Shown here: piece by piece, positions 48,601 to 60,840 of the stretch
Layout of the letters: the number at the start of each line of letters is the position of its first letter
Position numbering within the stretch: the stretch's first letter is position 1
DNA from: Membranipora membranacea
Taxonomy: Eukaryota > Bryozoa > Gymnolaemata > Cheilostomatida > Membraniporidae
Direction: 5' to 3'
Assembly (NCBI GenBank): GCA_914767715.1
Contig: OU612073.1
Location: forward strand, 23,498,001 to 23,562,000
DNA: 64,000 bases
Notes under the pieces: generated by a model
The model's database searches: none
The model's input: only the letters and a program-made list of their open reading frames with translations
Told to the model about the DNA's origin: nothing
Translations under genes and position numbers: made by a program

Positions 48601-50959
48601 AGCTGATTGAAATCACCCATCACGATGATACAGGAATCTGGATGTTTTTTCTCTAGATCTTTGACATGTGATGATATCGTTTGAACAGTAGTTTGAGCAT
48701 TGTGTTTTAATCTGGAATCACCGGTGAAGGGAGCATAACATGATACAGATGATCGAGGAGAACTCTCGCGGTAGCCAATGCGGTCTTGACTTGATAGTTA
48801 AGATTTCGCAGTGTGAATTGGCGTGGTTGAAGATAATTTTATTGTTTGTAGACCATTTGTTGTAGATATAAACTAAAACACCCCCGCCACAAGATTTACC
48901 AGAAGTCTCGGGTATTCTGTCGTTTTGGAACTGTTCATATCCATCTAGTTCTGTGCGCGAGTGTGAGATATCTGGGGTCAGCCACGATTCAGTAATACAA
49001 ATGAGCTGGGATTTATTTTGAAGTCGTTTTGTTTGCAACAGTCCATGCAGCTCATCAAGTTTGTTGCGTATAGATTGAGCATTAGTGAGAACGATAGCAG
49101 GGAGAGGTACTTTTCCGTTTTTGATACTGTGATTCACTCTGACACCAGCTAGCTTACCGCGTTTCCGAGTGCGTAAAAGTCCAGGGTCAATATTTTTGAC
49201 TAAGTGCTTGTAATTATTATTCCAGATTTCTTTTAGTAAGGCTCCATCTAAAGTGTTTTTTATATCCAACAGAGATTGATAATCCATGTGTTCAAGGCTT
49301 TTCACTCCTCTAGGCTGGTATATGAGGGTGATTATAAGTGCCAGTATGAACATGTAACGATGTAATGAAAGAGTATAAAACTACAGGAATTGGTTGCAAT
49401 AAACCTTATTTTTACTACACCACCCAGCATTATTTGAAACTTGGCTCTTCCAAATAACACACATAGTGACATAGCCCGTTACAGTATACTGTGCAACAAA
49501 AACATTATTGACAAGCTTCTATTGGACTAACATTTATTTGCCATCTACTTACGCATAACCGTTGCTAGAAGGGCCTATAGTAGTAGTAGTTCCATTACTA
49601 AGAGTATAATTTTTCACCAGGTCGAGTTTATCAGTGGATGGCCACCATCGGATTCTTCCATCTTCTTGTGCTTTAACGGTAACTGCAAGATGAAATCAAT
49701 ACATGTGCTTAATGTAGAGTAGTCTCTGCTGTGTGCCGAATCGTCCTGTCTGATATACATAATCATTTACACTTACATAACCATAACCATCTGATTTGTA
49801 GGCAAGTTTGGGGTTGGTCCTGGGCGTTGGTGCTGTACAGCAGTAAGTCTTCGATTAGATCGGGAGGGCTATATGCAGAGAAATTAAAAGCATGATATAC
49901 CCAGTGTGAACATACCGGTAGAGAATCCTATCTTACTATAGCTTCCACAAATACATACATCAAAGTTTGGAATCAAATGAATCTTGGCGAATCAATATTT
50001 GAGAACATCCACTGAATCCACTACCTGCTTTACTAGATATGTTAACTGTACTTTCTAATCCAATATTATAATACATTACAATGGGCGAACCACCGTGGTG
50101 GCCTTCGATCTCAGATTGGCAGTCATTCTGCCATTTGATCAGATTCAGGGCCATTCATAACTAGTCTAAGGATGGACCTCACTGCCTGCATCACTCAACT
50201 CATTCCAAAGTTCAATTATTTCTCTCAACTATATAATTTCCATGTCTATATGCAAAGCAAAACACCCGGGATACACTCCAATTGACCATCAATTTTTCAA
50301 TCTCTTCTTTTCCCCACTCTTAAGCTTGGAACATACTTGGAAACTTAATTGGAACATGCTCCTTTGGTGGCCCTCTCTGAAGATATCATTTTAAACAACC
50401 TGATTGTTTGTTCAGCAGTTTCGTGGGCTATGGGATTGGGAACCCATATGGTGAACCTGCTTTGGCCACAAAAGATAACTGTTAGGTAGGATTTACCCAT
50501 AACAAAAGTTATGACTGTTGCTAAACTCTCCCAATTCCTCTCGACCCCCAGCTGTCCACGCTTCTATGCCACAGGAGCTGGATCAATCTGTATACATATC
50601 TGACAAGATCCGTCGACGTCTGCAATCCTCTCCATGCCTAGAAGATTTTTCTCATGAAGTTTTCTGACAGCTTTTGTCTCTTCACCCCTACCCAAAGCAT
50701 ATACACCTTTCTCAGCCTCTTTTGAGGGACACCAGTAAGCACATCTGCTTTATTCTTCTCCGATACCACACGCCTCAGGAAATCCTACAGGTCATACTCA
50801 CTATTTCATTTGATTGGCTGGTAGACTGTGAGACTTACCATTGCTGTTAGAAATTAGCTCTGGGAAGATCACAACAAAAACCAGAAATGAAATCTTGTTG
50901 AGTCCGACAAGAGAGCAGCTGTGTAGATCAGCTGTTACTACATGAGAACTTGTATGCAT
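42626..50959 (-). CDS. PY-B: single-pass membrane protein, shifted PPxY motif
   Basis: Five exons: 50839-50959, 49553-49682, 43706-43806, 43287-43375 and 42626-42763 (stop TGA), in phase, 192 residues. The leader is MHTSSHVVTADL...ISFLVFVVIF; an in-frame ATG 48 nt upstream exists but MHTSS is the start shared by the paralogues. The ectodomain is the shortest of the four (VTVKAQEDGRIRWWPSTD, no Cys). The membrane helix is FGVPIAAILLVIGLLVTIV followed by basic residues. In the tail the first PY motif is changed to NAPPAFTDT, losing its tyrosine, but the second reads CLPPSYDDV, a full PPxY. Intron 2 is ~5.7 kb because it contains a SINE, an inverted duplication and nested LINEs. The role as a WW-domain/ubiquitin-ligase adaptor is inferred. 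Confidence 0.83.
43969..44265 (+). mobile_element. tRNA-derived SINE
   Basis: The head 43969-44050 has an A box (GGCTCAGTTGGTTAGAGCGC) and B box (GAGTTCGAATCCCACTG). A ~110-bp body follows (TTGGTTGGCCCCCAGATGTG), then exactly three 20-bp units CGCCCTTACTCGGGATGTGG (44161-44220), then a tail ending TTAATCAACCTTAATCAACC. It is in intron 2 of PY-B, antisense to it. Confidence 0.9.
44338..44674. repeat. Inverted duplication of intron sequence, ~86-bp core arms
   Basis: Sequence 44405-44490 pairs with 44541-44625 (about 85% by eye), and ATGGACAGAAATCA recurs inverted at the outer ends. The left arm is ancestral intron sequence (compare 25718-25745 in PY-A), so the right arm is an inverted copy rather than a separate element. 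Confidence 0.75.
44845..44916. repeat. 23-bp tandem repeat, three units
   Basis: AAGAGTCAGAGGGCTACCCA(TAT) is repeated three times with one substitution in the last unit, in intron 2 of PY-B. Confidence 0.92.
45195..49353 (-). mobile_element. APE/RT non-LTR retrotransposon (LINE), decayed, split by a second LINE
   Basis: Minus-strand reading order: endonuclease region at 49353-48718 (AIVLTNAQSIRNKLDELHGLL, SQLICITESWLTPDI, GGGVLVYI) and 48623-47985 (MMGDFNQLPF, GESDHYI, KPWINKQISEMI). The reverse transcriptase is at 46680-45201 (SLNSRKSPGPDGLIPKVLK, IKPLPKVKNHDQLKQYRPIA, DFSSAFNTI, GTPQGCCLSLLLFSIY, KYADDTCI) with C-terminal HDEEHFINDFLTKCPSGRYR. Frameshifts occur near 46000, near 45660 and within the endonuclease. 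The layout is that of CR1/L2-type elements. It is interrupted at 46678-47981 by a plus-strand LINE and lies in intron 2 of PY-B, in gene sense orientation. Confidence 0.93.
46684..47975 (+). mobile_element. Second LINE nested in the first, 6-bp target duplication
   Basis: Plus-strand reverse transcriptase fragment: LDNALNDFYLRFEKTQ, KSGGPDGIPGKLLK, IKPIPKSNTANVAKDYRP, then after a deletion LNLIHSFLVNCKQWV, GSPQGCVWSPILFSIYV, LIKYADDTILLE and a C-terminal LPSGRYCNIRCR. It lacks the endonuclease (5' truncated), and its 3' end is a short ATATAT run. ATTTTG flanks it (46678-46683 and 47976-47981). Removing it restores the minus-strand reading KPTQN-PFNSDDL of the host LINE. Confidence 0.92.
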
Positions 50960-51180
50960 ATTGCATACCCTAGTTAGGATTTCTCGGTTTACAACTTTTA
51001 GCTTCATCTAAAGCGCTTGATGATGCCAACTAAATTTCAACAATGATAAGCAGACAAAATAACTTGTTTACTGGTTACGCATGCCAAACCTATCGCCAAC
51101 TTAAATTATCTCTAGAAAAGCTACTTTTATAGTACACACAGTGATCATGATATCAACTAGACTAGATTACTGGAGCGTTA

Positions 51181-51230
51181 TTACCACTAGACTTACCTTG
51201 AGTCAACTTGTTTGGTACTGAGGCTTGCAT
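51181..51230 (-). pseudogene. Vestige of the secreted-protein exon 1
   Basis: CACTAGACTTACCTTGAGTC...TTTGGTACTGAGG resembles the exon end and donor at 22305-22345 and is followed directly by the spacer seen at ~22.8 kb. Exon 1 is otherwise deleted here, between PY-B and PY-C. Confidence 0.5.
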
Positions 51231-51699
51231 CAATACACCTTTGATATCCACAAGGTTTAATTAGGCTTCCATGCTTCCATGTCACCTAGCCAAGTTTTAG
51301 TAGGTTTTAGCTATGTTTCACCCAAAGTATGGGGTTTTGGGATTCTTCACTTTTTCAGATTTTCCCCTGGAAACCTCATCTTCATATGTAATTCTGAACT
51401 TTGGGAGTATTCGATCAATAAGATGACGAGAATGCAGGGTACTGAATTTAATCTTTGGCAACTATATTTTACCCGTAAACAAAATTATGTAGAAAAATAA
51501 AAAATTAGACTATAAAAATATACTATGTACAATCTTGTTGTGTATCAACTGGTATCATGAGAAAATTCTGTTTTGAATGGTTAACTTCATTGAGCCAAAT
51601 CTTGGTTTCTAGACTCATCGCATTATCATCTGGCTGCAATCTGACTAGATTTTAAGCTCTTTTTATACCACCTCTCTCTCTCTTCCAGCCTGTTTAATT

Positions 51700-54600
51700 T
51701 TATGTTCTGCCTAAAATAACATCATCATATGACGGCAGGCAATCATCTGAAGCTGTTGAGTTATTAAGTTGGTCGGATGGCCTCGGAGCTTGATCCAAAG
51801 TTGTCTCCTCATCTCTCAGTAGAATCTGAACACACTGTGAAAACAAGACAATACACTACCTTAGACTGAGTACCCATAATTTGAAGAAAAGGTTGAGTGC
51901 TACCCATGAAGTAGGTGACAGGGAGTGCAGTTTTTTTAGAAGTAAAACTGCTTGTTCTTTCAGAAAATTTCCAGTATACGCATCCATGTTGCAGCCTCCT
52001 CATTAAAACCTTTAGCCCTAGAACGCTTTAAGTTTTACAGAAACAGTGTTCTAGATTAATCGCAAGTGTACAAAACATTCCAAGCCATTCGATCCAGTGT
52101 TTAGATCTCTATGTTTCATTACCGTTACTTCCACTGCCACTGATTTCCGGATACTCTACTACAATTTTTTGTTATACGATTTCTGACAATGTATGTCCTT
52201 GGTCTGTCTTCAATGGTTTTCATTCCCACACTCAAATATTCCTATGTCATGAATTAAACTTGTGTTATTCAACCATTGGCCAGATATTCCTCTCCAGATA
52301 GCTTGTTATTACTGTCAGGTGTGTAGGGAGTACCCCTACCCCCCGGCCTATCTGGGGGTAAATTTACAACCCCAAGTTTTTGGGGGTTGAATAGATCTGG
52401 GGTGAGGAGAGAAACTCCGGGGTTGAGAAGTATAGGCTAAAAATTAGCTCAAACTCACCACTCACTTATGACCTTGACTTGAATCTTGTTATTACTAGGT
52501 TACCAGACTACAATCTTTTTCATTGGCTATTATTGCACTCTTAACGTTTTTGATTGGTGGAATGTAATACAATTTAGAGGCTACATAAAGTAAATGAAGC
52601 ATGAGTATCTGAATGAAGCTGTTACAGCTGCTATAAAATTACAATACGAATACAGCTAACAGAACTGCGCGATTCCCTGCAGTGAACGGCCTCGGCATGC
52701 CATTCCTCCCGTCCAAGTATTTATTAACTCCTTGATTACACTCATCATCACATCCCAGTGAGTTATGTTTGCAAGCCAAATCAAAATAGGGTCATCATAT
52801 TTATTAAGGTGCAAAGCCCACCCCATGGTGGTCAGTCCATATTACATACATGATACTGCTGAGTACATGCCACTACAGATTACTAGTTGGCCCTTGACTG
52901 CCTCGAGGGCACAGGCCACCTTATTGTACTGGTTGTTGGGGGTATGCGGGGTGGGGAAGAAAAGGAGATATCTCTTCTTTTTTAACAATGTTGGAATTCA
53001 ACCCCAGATCAATGAGCTCGAACCCAGATCTTTTCTACCCTAGATTTTTACTTGCCAACCCCAGATCCAAATTTTTTATCTGGGTTTCGATAATAAACTC
53101 AATACTCCCCTGATTACTGTATCCCTCAAACTCAAGGCCACTGACTAGTTATTGGTATCTAATATTGTTAGAAATAAAACAAGAATAAAAAAGAAGAGAA
53201 ATATCAACCGCTTATCGACACACTTTTGTTTTGTTTTTATCAGTTTTTACATTATTGATCTTCCGTTCAGAATAGAGAAACCGGGGGTGACTTACAGTAT
53301 CAGTGTATGTGGGCGGAGCATTCCTAGCGTCGGGTGTGACATAAGATCTAGCATAAGAGCAGTTTAATTCTGTGCCCCCGTTAGCTAAAATCAATGATAA
53401 AAAAGGAAAAACACATGGTCAAATGGAGATCATAAAATTAGTTACTGCAGAGTGGTCATTTGAGAGATAGGGAGGAGTGAGGTAAGATAAGTATATCTTG
53501 TAGAACAGCATTGACAATTGCAACAGGTTACTGTATACCGCAGTTTTTAAAAGCACAAAAAACAACAATCCATGTTAAGAGGGAGAATTGTTGTCTGTGA
53601 TGATAATCTTAGCAAACCATAAATCATTTTTTTAATAACTTCATTATTAGACAAGCATTGATATCTTCAGCTGAAGTACAATAGATAGTTATTTAACCTG
53701 CTCGCTGATTCCTTCTGTATTTCTCTCTTATCCTTACAATGGTGACCACAAGTATAACCAACAAAACTGCTGCGGCGGGTACTCCAAATAAATAAGAGCT
53801 GTCAAAAAACATAAAACACGGGTGTAACATTATGAAAAATACAGTGTAGCTGCAAGCTGAAGAACAGCTGGGTTCAGTCTGACTCAAAGCCTTAAATAAA
53901 CTGAAATCAATTCAGTGGGGTCATTGTCACTTGTAACAGTCCAACCTCAAGGGTGAATATTAAACTTGCTGTACTGGTTCTCATTGACAGCCCATTACAT
54001 GTTATAATCAGGCGGTTACTTACAATAGAGTTATGTCAGATTCTTGGTATGAATTATTGATGGTGAATAAAACGCCTCCCATAAGGGAAGGTTACTCTCA
54101 TTTTCTGCATTATGATGTCACAGTCTCCAGTGCTTGTTTCTTGTATTGCACTTTCTGGAGATTGTGACATCATAATGCAGAGAATGAGAGTTAATAATAA
54201 GTAACTGCCTGACTATAACATGCATGGGTCTTTTGGTATCCTTTAAGGCATCCTCCATATAACACACATAGCCTATTTATTGTGCAACCAAAACATTGTT
54301 GACTTTTTCTGACTAACATTTATTTGATATCTACTTACGTATCGTTATGGATAGGATGAATATGCCGGGAGTATTTGTACCACCAGGAGATAGTAGTTCC
54401 ATTACTGGAAGTTAAAGATTCTGTAGTATTATAATATGTCACAAGGTCAGGTTTACCAGCGGGTGGCTTAGTATTACTGTTCCAGCTCCACCATGGGATT
54501 ATACCATCATTATCAATATCATCTCGCTGTGCTTGAATAGAAACTGCAAGAAGAAATCAAGACATGTGCAAAGTTTAGAGTATAGTCTCTGCTATGTGCT

Positions 54601-57088
54601 GAGTCCTCTTATCTGATAAGCGCTTATAATTCCTTGCGTAAAAACGCAACAAAAATTTTCCTGATTTGGAGATTGGTTTGAGGTTGAGCCTAGGCGTTGG
54701 TGCTGAACAGCAGTAAGCTGTCGACTATATTAGATTGGGAGGCCTGTATGCAGAGAAATTAAAAGTGAGATATACCAGTTACGTACCCAGTAAATATTTC
54801 AACATCAACCTCAGAACATTTTATGCCAGCCCAATTTAAGCGAATGTCATTTCCCTCTGCTGGTATCACACCTGCAACCTTTCCCCAGGTAATGTAAACC
54901 CGATCCCGTGCCTGCTAGGGATTGACCTGAGTCGGCAGGGGTCTCAGGTCTCCTGGTCACCTTACCTGGATATATTCTCCTGGCAACCTTGTCTCATATT
55001 CAAACATTGATATTGGCCGATATTGACATTGATGTGTGAAACATCATCAGCCTGCCTCATCCAGACAGCCTTTCCATAACTTGAACACTGCAACCAATTT
55101 GAATCACAACACACATTACAACCTATCTCTGATTTTACCTCCCAAACACCCTTCACAGGTTCCTCGGAACACACTCTATGCACAACATCTTTTATTAACT
55201 GTTGAGAGTTAGCTTGTATTGTGCCATCCAACAACACCTCATTTGCTTGCCTTCTAACGTAGCCAGCCACGCAGCCCTTCACTTTGTAACCTCAAGCCAA
55301 TTCTACAAACAGGCCAGGCAGCAAACCTTTGGTCAATCTGTCCTAAAGGGGGCAGCTAAGCCAATGTGCATCACAGTTTCATATTTGCTTCAATTCATTC
55401 GTATTTTGGGGCGTTTTGAACAACAATGCTTGATTAAACTTTGTTTTATGGAAGGATTGAGTTCTATGGGTCCCTGAGACCTGAACCCAGGTTGATCTGA
55501 GTTAACTCGGTCAGACCCTTCTCAAAGACAAGACAATGTAGCCGTACACAGTTCTTGGCCACCCTGTGACTGTATAGTGGCCGACAAGTTTTCCACAAAC
55601 AGAAAACAGTTCACATTTATTCAGCCTGTTGGGAACAGTTGGCACAACTCAATTTCTTTGCCACAAAAATAGGGACTCTCCATCATTATGTACCCTCAAG
55701 CCCAACCCACTAATGATGTTTAGTCCTTTGAGGCCAAGCCATAAAGCTCCAGCAGTTGATTCACCTTATCTATTTTTGGGACATTCTCATTTATCCATAA
55801 ATTGCCAATTTAATGATCACAGTACCTTTCCTCACCTGATCATCCCGTACCAACACATGGCTTATTATCCATCCTCGACATTACCTTTAGCAACACATAT
55901 TACGAACCTCATCCGTGTGAGATCATGAACCGACTTCTATATCTAACAGTTTGAAGAAGGCGAAACCTGTTGCCGATATTGACTTGCAGGTAAACATTAC
56001 GCAAATCTAACAGTGATGCGACAGTCCCTTGTTATCTCCACTTGCAGTTTCTCCTGACAAAGAGCGTATCTTATACTGGTTTGTCCCGGGCATAGCCATT
56101 AGGCTCGCGGTTTTCTATGACTGGAAATATTTTCTTAGGCGTATTAGATTGCCGTTCGGTCATTAGTGGTGGTATACCCCCCCCCCCCCATCTACAGGAC
56201 CACATTTCATCTCCTTATGTAACTACAGCCACCCATCTGGAATCCACTTATCAAATTCTGCCTCAAATGCATTGAACCAATCAGGCGGCACAGCATACTG
56301 AGCAAAAACTATTACTTAGTATAGGTTCTTCATCAATTGCAACTTCCACTCCACAGTCCACACACTACCATCAAACACTGAAGAAAAGTCAGTGTCCTCG
56401 ATATGTAATTGCTCAATCAGATGTGCTGCAGCGCGGTTGCACACACCTGTTTAGGCAGGGCAACACTACCGTCTTTGCCACTTGTGATGCCTAACTCCAG
56501 AATAACACCTGCACAAAACGGTGATGCCAGACAGCAGGTCCTCACAAACTTCTCTGGCCATTCTGCGAACTCTCCTGATGTAATTTTACCCTCATATTTC
56601 TTTATAATGTCTGACAGCTTCACCGGTGCCTATTTCTAGACTCACTGTTTCTATCAATGCCTAAGTAGCTCGTACTTTCTAAACCATTATTCCTGGTATC
56701 CCGAATAATCCATTGACCTACTCTTCTCATGAGGTTACATTATCCCCCAAAAGCAACAGGCTAACTGACTAACTAACTGTTTTGACAGCCAATCATACAA
56801 ATCTATTGATACGATAGGTTTGAGGAACATACCATTGACAACTGGCTTTAACCACATCACCACATTAACCACTAAGCGATTAGCACTGAAATCGATTAAT
56901 GATTGAAAGCCAGAAAAGTGCTCCTTGCATATTATTGGCTGATAGGCCGATAGAAACTTACCATTTCTGTTAGAAAGTAATTCTGGGGAGATAACACCAA
57001 CAGCGAGAACCAGAAATAATATCTTGTGAAGTCCGACAAGACAGCAGACAAGTAAATCAGCTGAACCTGCATGAGAACTTGTATGCAT
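51700..57088 (-). CDS. PY-C: single-pass membrane protein with PPTY and LPSY tail motifs
   Basis: Five exons: 56962-57088, 54339-54543, 53698-53798, 53296-53384 and 51700-51834 (stop TAA), in phase, 218 residues. The leader is MHTSSHAGSADLLVCCLVGL then ILFLVLAVGVI. The ectodomain is cysteine-free: VSIQAQRDDIDNDGIIPWWS, KPDLVTYYNTTESLTSSNGTT, ending in an aromatic/His stretch. The membrane helix is FGVPAAAVLLVILVVTIV and the stop-transfer RIREKYRRNQR. The tail has a SYARSYVTP segment, NAPPTYTDT, CVQILLRDEETT and LPSYDDVILG. It is closest to PY-A in the ectodomain and to PY-B in the tail. Intron 1 holds Ty3/gypsy-like fragments, intron 2 a hairpin and intron 4 a decayed DNA transposon. Confidence 0.85.
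52321..53115. mobile_element. Possible decayed DNA transposon with inverted ends
   Basis: The left end (GGGAGTACCCCTACCCCC, TCTGGGG, AACCCCAAGTTTTTGGGGGTT) and right end (AACCCCAGATCC, TCTGGG, AATACTCCCCT) are roughly inverted, repeated Gly-rich motifs. The interior, including an ORF at 52765-53043, is not recognisable. It is in intron 4 of PY-C and is absent from the other paralogues. Confidence 0.4.
54094..54191. mobile_element. Hairpin with 37-bp arms
   Basis: Arms 54094-54130 and 54155-54191 match at 35 of 37 positions (ACTCTCATTTTCTGCATTAT...), loop 24 nt. It is in intron 2 of PY-C. Likely a small MITE; no certain target duplication was seen. Confidence 0.8.
54960..56625 (-). mobile_element. 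Ty3/gypsy-like retroelement fragments, decayed
   Basis: The minus-strand frame 55282-54962 has VRRQANEVLLDGTIQANSQQ, VKGVWEVKSEIGCNVCCDS, and AVWMRQADDVSHINV. The W.V...I...CD......W.R..D..HINV pattern is that of a retroelement RNase H/RT-connection region. Upstream, about 56280-56200 reads WFNAFEAEFDKWIPDGWL, like the start of a gypsy RT. The frame 56623-56417 (EWPEKFVRTCCLASP) may be Gag-related. There are frameshifts and stops; no LTRs were identified. It is in intron 1 of PY-C. Confidence 0.5.
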
Positions 57089-57284
57089 ATTGCATAGTTA
57101 GGAGTACTAGGACTTCCTTATTCACAACTTTTAGCTAGCACTTGACAATCAATAATGATACCCTCTACAGACGATGAACTATGATAGGCTGACAAAATAA
57201 TTTGTTTACTGGTTACGCATGACTGAACCTATTGCTAACAAAAATTATCTTATTATGAATCGTACGTTTTTTCACCAGTAGACT

Positions 57285-57545
57285 TACCTTTAGACCACCC
57301 AGTGTGTACTGAGGACATACAACTTTAGACCACCCAGTGTGTACTGAGGATATACAACCTTTAGACCACCCAGCAGTGTGTACTGAGATTAATTCCAGCT
57401 AGTTGATGACACCCTGCTGACAGTCAGCTGTAGCTGTCAGGCTGTCTGGATCAGACTGACTAATTCCTGTACTCTGGTAACATTCATGTCCCAAGCCGAT
57501 CACTGCTGACTGAGAACCGCTGATACACGCTAACACAAGAATGTT
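57285..57545 (-). pseudogene. Broken copy of the secreted-protein exon 1
   Basis: About 90% similar by eye to exon 22318-22527 (LVLACISGSQSAVIG, GHECYQST, SQSDPDSLTATA). It lacks the start codon region, has an in-frame TAG just after the VIN codons and a shifted frame. The 3' end TACTGAGGA...TAGACCACCCAG has been expanded to three copies (57290-57380). Exons 2 and 3 are absent. It lies between PY-C and PY-D. Confidence 0.85.
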
Positions 57546-58326
57546 TGGAATCTTGGCACATGTTTACTTTATCAACCCAGATCTGATGAAAACACTCCCG
57601 ATCATGATTGATCACAAAACACTATGCACCGATATATGTGTTGTATTACCGCTCTGCCTGTGTTTCCAACTGAATTTGATCAAGACATCATATGTGAAAT
57701 AATCAGTGCATGTCGTTGGATCAAAAATTGGTTAAACAAAGCGAAACTCTGGCTTACATCAATATACCTTTAATATCTACAAGATTTAATTAGACCTCCA
57801 TGGCTAAAGATGGTAAAGGTATCACTGAGCCGGCTTTCGCTTAGTTTCAGTCGTTTTCAGAATTTCCACTGAAAACTGACCTTATCTCAATGCGCCATTC
57901 AGAACTTTGGAAGTAATTCGCCAATAAGATGACGAAAATGTAGTGTACTGGATATAATCTTTGTCTGCTATTTTTTACCCGTAAGCGAAGTGAAATAGAA
58001 AAATCGTAATCACTATTTATCAGACTATAAAAATATACTATGTACAATCTTGAAATAGCCACTGGTTTCATGAAAAAAATTGTGACTTTTGCTTTGAACG
58101 GTAACATTTGTTTAGCCACTTCAACAAAGCTGAAAAATAATAGTGTAATCGAACATTCTATCAAAAATTTTGGTTGCTCGAGTTGATGCATTATATCTGT
58201 AAAACAACACAATCTTCATTGAAATTGTAAACTGTTCAGATGCTATAATATGTAATTACCAGCTCGGATTTCATGGCTACAAACTAACTAAATTTTAAGT
58301 TATTGCCGTAATACCTCATTTCGACC

Positions 58327-60692
58327 TCAGATTGGCCTTGACGTTCTTCCTGAGATGACATCATTATATGACGGCAGGCCATCATCTGAAGGTTTGTTGT
58401 GATTATTAGGTAGGCCTACCTGTGGCGGGTTAATGAGTAGGCCGGATGATGGTGGTTGCTGATTAAGAGTTGTCTCCTCATCAATCACTAGATCCTGAAC
58501 ACACTGTGAAAACAAGACAATACAGTTACACTTCGTCTGAATCCGAGTGCAGTTTTTATGAGACAAACTGGTTGTTCATGGATGTGCAACCAAGGATTAA
58601 TCTGTCAGTACACCGTTTTGTAACATGGTAAGAGAGTCTGCGGATAACTATTGCTCTAAGCTGAATTATATGTTGGCTTGCATAGGAAGGTTTTATCATT
58701 ACACTCTACTTTCATATTACATTGCACTCTAGGCGACAAACTTAACAACACAAACATCAGATTTTCCTGTCACTATTTTTCATCAGAACCTTTCTTTTAT
58801 ATAAGCTAATTATTATTTGGCCTGCTTTGTGTTTCAACTCCGCAGAGTAAATGTACCTTCAGTCAAAAAACAATAATGAGCTAAATGGAAAAATAGCATC
58901 TCACAAAATTTTCAACAAAAGGAAAGTTGGTCAAGCTAGACTTTCTTTTTCATATATATCAAACATTCTATGGCTGAATTGGCCATTTCCAATCAAGAGC
59001 TAGAGCATATGAGTGCACTTGGTCACAGTAATTAAGACCTCTGTTGTCCAGGTTAAAAAAATCGGTGGTGACTTACAGTATCAGTGTATGTGGGCGGAGC
59101 ATTCCTAGCATTGGACGTGGCATAAGATCTAGCATAAGAGGCGTAAGAGTAGTTCAGAGCGTTTTCTACATCCGCATCATTGGCGTCTCCATTAGCTAAA
59201 ATGGATGATAAACAAGGATTATCACAAGACAGTAGTGGATGTACTTGTATTGTAAGACCACAGAGGTAAGACCAACAAGCTGTGGAGGTGAGGAGTCTTG
59301 TTACTGCTAAGACCTTTTACAGTTAGGAGTGAGGTGAGACAAGTATTTCTTGTAGTTCAGCATTTGCATAGACGATAAGTTCATCTTTATCGACGCTTTT
59401 TTACATGTCTAAAAGTCTCCGAGTGGGTGGGAGGGGGATGGTGAGAAATGTTGGAATAGTATATATCATAAAACTTTGTTTTTATTTCTTCTTCTCTAGG
59501 TAAACATTGATATCTTCACCTGATGTACAATGAATAAATATCTAACCTGTTGGCTGATTCCCCTTGTAACATTGTCTCATCCTTAATACGGTAACCACAA
59601 GTATAGCCAAGAAAACTACTGCTAAGGGCACTCCAATAAGAGCGCTGTAAAAAGAGCATTATAAGGATAAGATATAATGTTGTACATTATGGGTAAAGCA
59701 GTGCAGCTGCAAGCCGATGAACAACTGGGTTAACTTAAGTAGACCTAAACAATTGAATCACTGAGTTAATTTTGACTTTTAACAGATAGAATAACCTCAA
59801 TATAGCGATATGAACCTCAAGCTATATTAAGAGTGTTTATTGCTGCTGACAATGACCTTGACCTTGTTTAGAGGATCAGAGGTATACAGCTATATCTGAA
59901 GCTGGGTGAGATTTTGGTGATACTACGTGACAGCGAAATTCCAGACAAAGCTTACATCAGCATCTGATATCACACACCGCAGGCCGCGGTTACCAGTATA
60001 TGATAATAAAGCTCATGGCTCAATGGAGGAGCTTAAAACTGATTAACATATTTATGTGATCCGTGGCTATCTACTTACGATGCTATTTTATGATTCAGTG
60101 GTGAGCTAGTAGGGGGTACATAAGGCGGCCCAGTAGAATTAGGAGACAATGGATGTTGGGTATAAAGCTTGGGAGGCCATCTATAAGTAGTTCGTACTCG
60201 TGTTGGATAAGTAGTAGTTCTATCTGTAACACTGGGAGTAACCTTTGTCACCAGGTCAGGTTTAACAGTGGGTGGCTCAGTATTACTGCTCCTGGTCCAC
60301 CATAGAATTCCGTCATCTTCTTGCGCTTGAACAGTAACTGCAAGAAGAAATCGAGACATGTGCAAAGTGTACAGTCGTCTGCTCTGTGCCAAACCCTCCG
60401 AACTGATACACAATTCCTTTTCTGATTCATAGAGGGATGGGTTTGGCGTTGACTCCATTACCTGACTTAGGTATCTGCTAAACTAACCAGAGCTATGATT
60501 GGTGATGAAATCGGCTAATGATGGAAAGCCAGCAAAACTATGATTCTGATAAACTGCAGACTTACCATTTCTGTTAGAAAGTAGTCCTGGGGAGATCACA
60601 ACAACAACAAGAACCAGAAATAATATCTTGTTAAGTCCGACAAAAGAGCAGACAAGTAAATCAGATATAACTACATGAGAACTTGTATGCAT
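58327..60692 (-). CDS. PY-D: single-pass membrane protein with PPTY and LPSY tail motifs
   Basis: Five exons: 60566-60692, 60079-60337, 59547-59644, 59077-59195 and 58327-58503 (stop TGA), in phase, 259 residues, the longest paralogue. The leader is MHTSSHVVISDLLVCSFVGL then ILFLVLVVVVI. The ectodomain starts VTVQAQEDDGILWWTRSSNT and continues as a Thr/Pro/Arg-rich stalk (TTYPTRVRTTYRWPP, PNSTGPPYVPPTSS), again without cysteine. The membrane helix is IGVPLAVVFLAILVVTVL. The tail has NALNYSYASYARSYATS, NAPPTYTDT, CVQDLVIDEETT, a Pro-rich insert not in the others, and LPSYNDVISG. The introns are nearly free of mobile elements, so this copy shows the basic gene size of about 2.4 kb. Confidence 0.86.
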
Positions 60693-60800
60693 GCCCTAAA
60701 TAGTACTTTGTTATTCACAGCTCTTAGCTTCACCTAAAGCACTTGACGATGCCAAACAAGTGATAACTACTGCTTGTCTCTGTGTTAGATGATAAGCACA

Positions 60801-60840
60801 CGAAATAACTTGTTTACTGGTCACGCATGACTAAACCTAT
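60801..60840. promoter_or_regulatory. Conserved block upstream of PY-D
   Basis: GAAATAACTTGTTTACTGG then TCACGCATGACTAAACCTAT is shared with 51054-51090, 57193-57230 and, less well, 27856-27890. In each case it lies ~100-140 bp upstream of the PY start codon. Confidence 0.5.

Noticed and set aside
55202-55928. Plus-strand ORFs of 91 and 99 residues
   Set aside because: They are opposite the Ty3/gypsy-like fragments and show no coding pattern.
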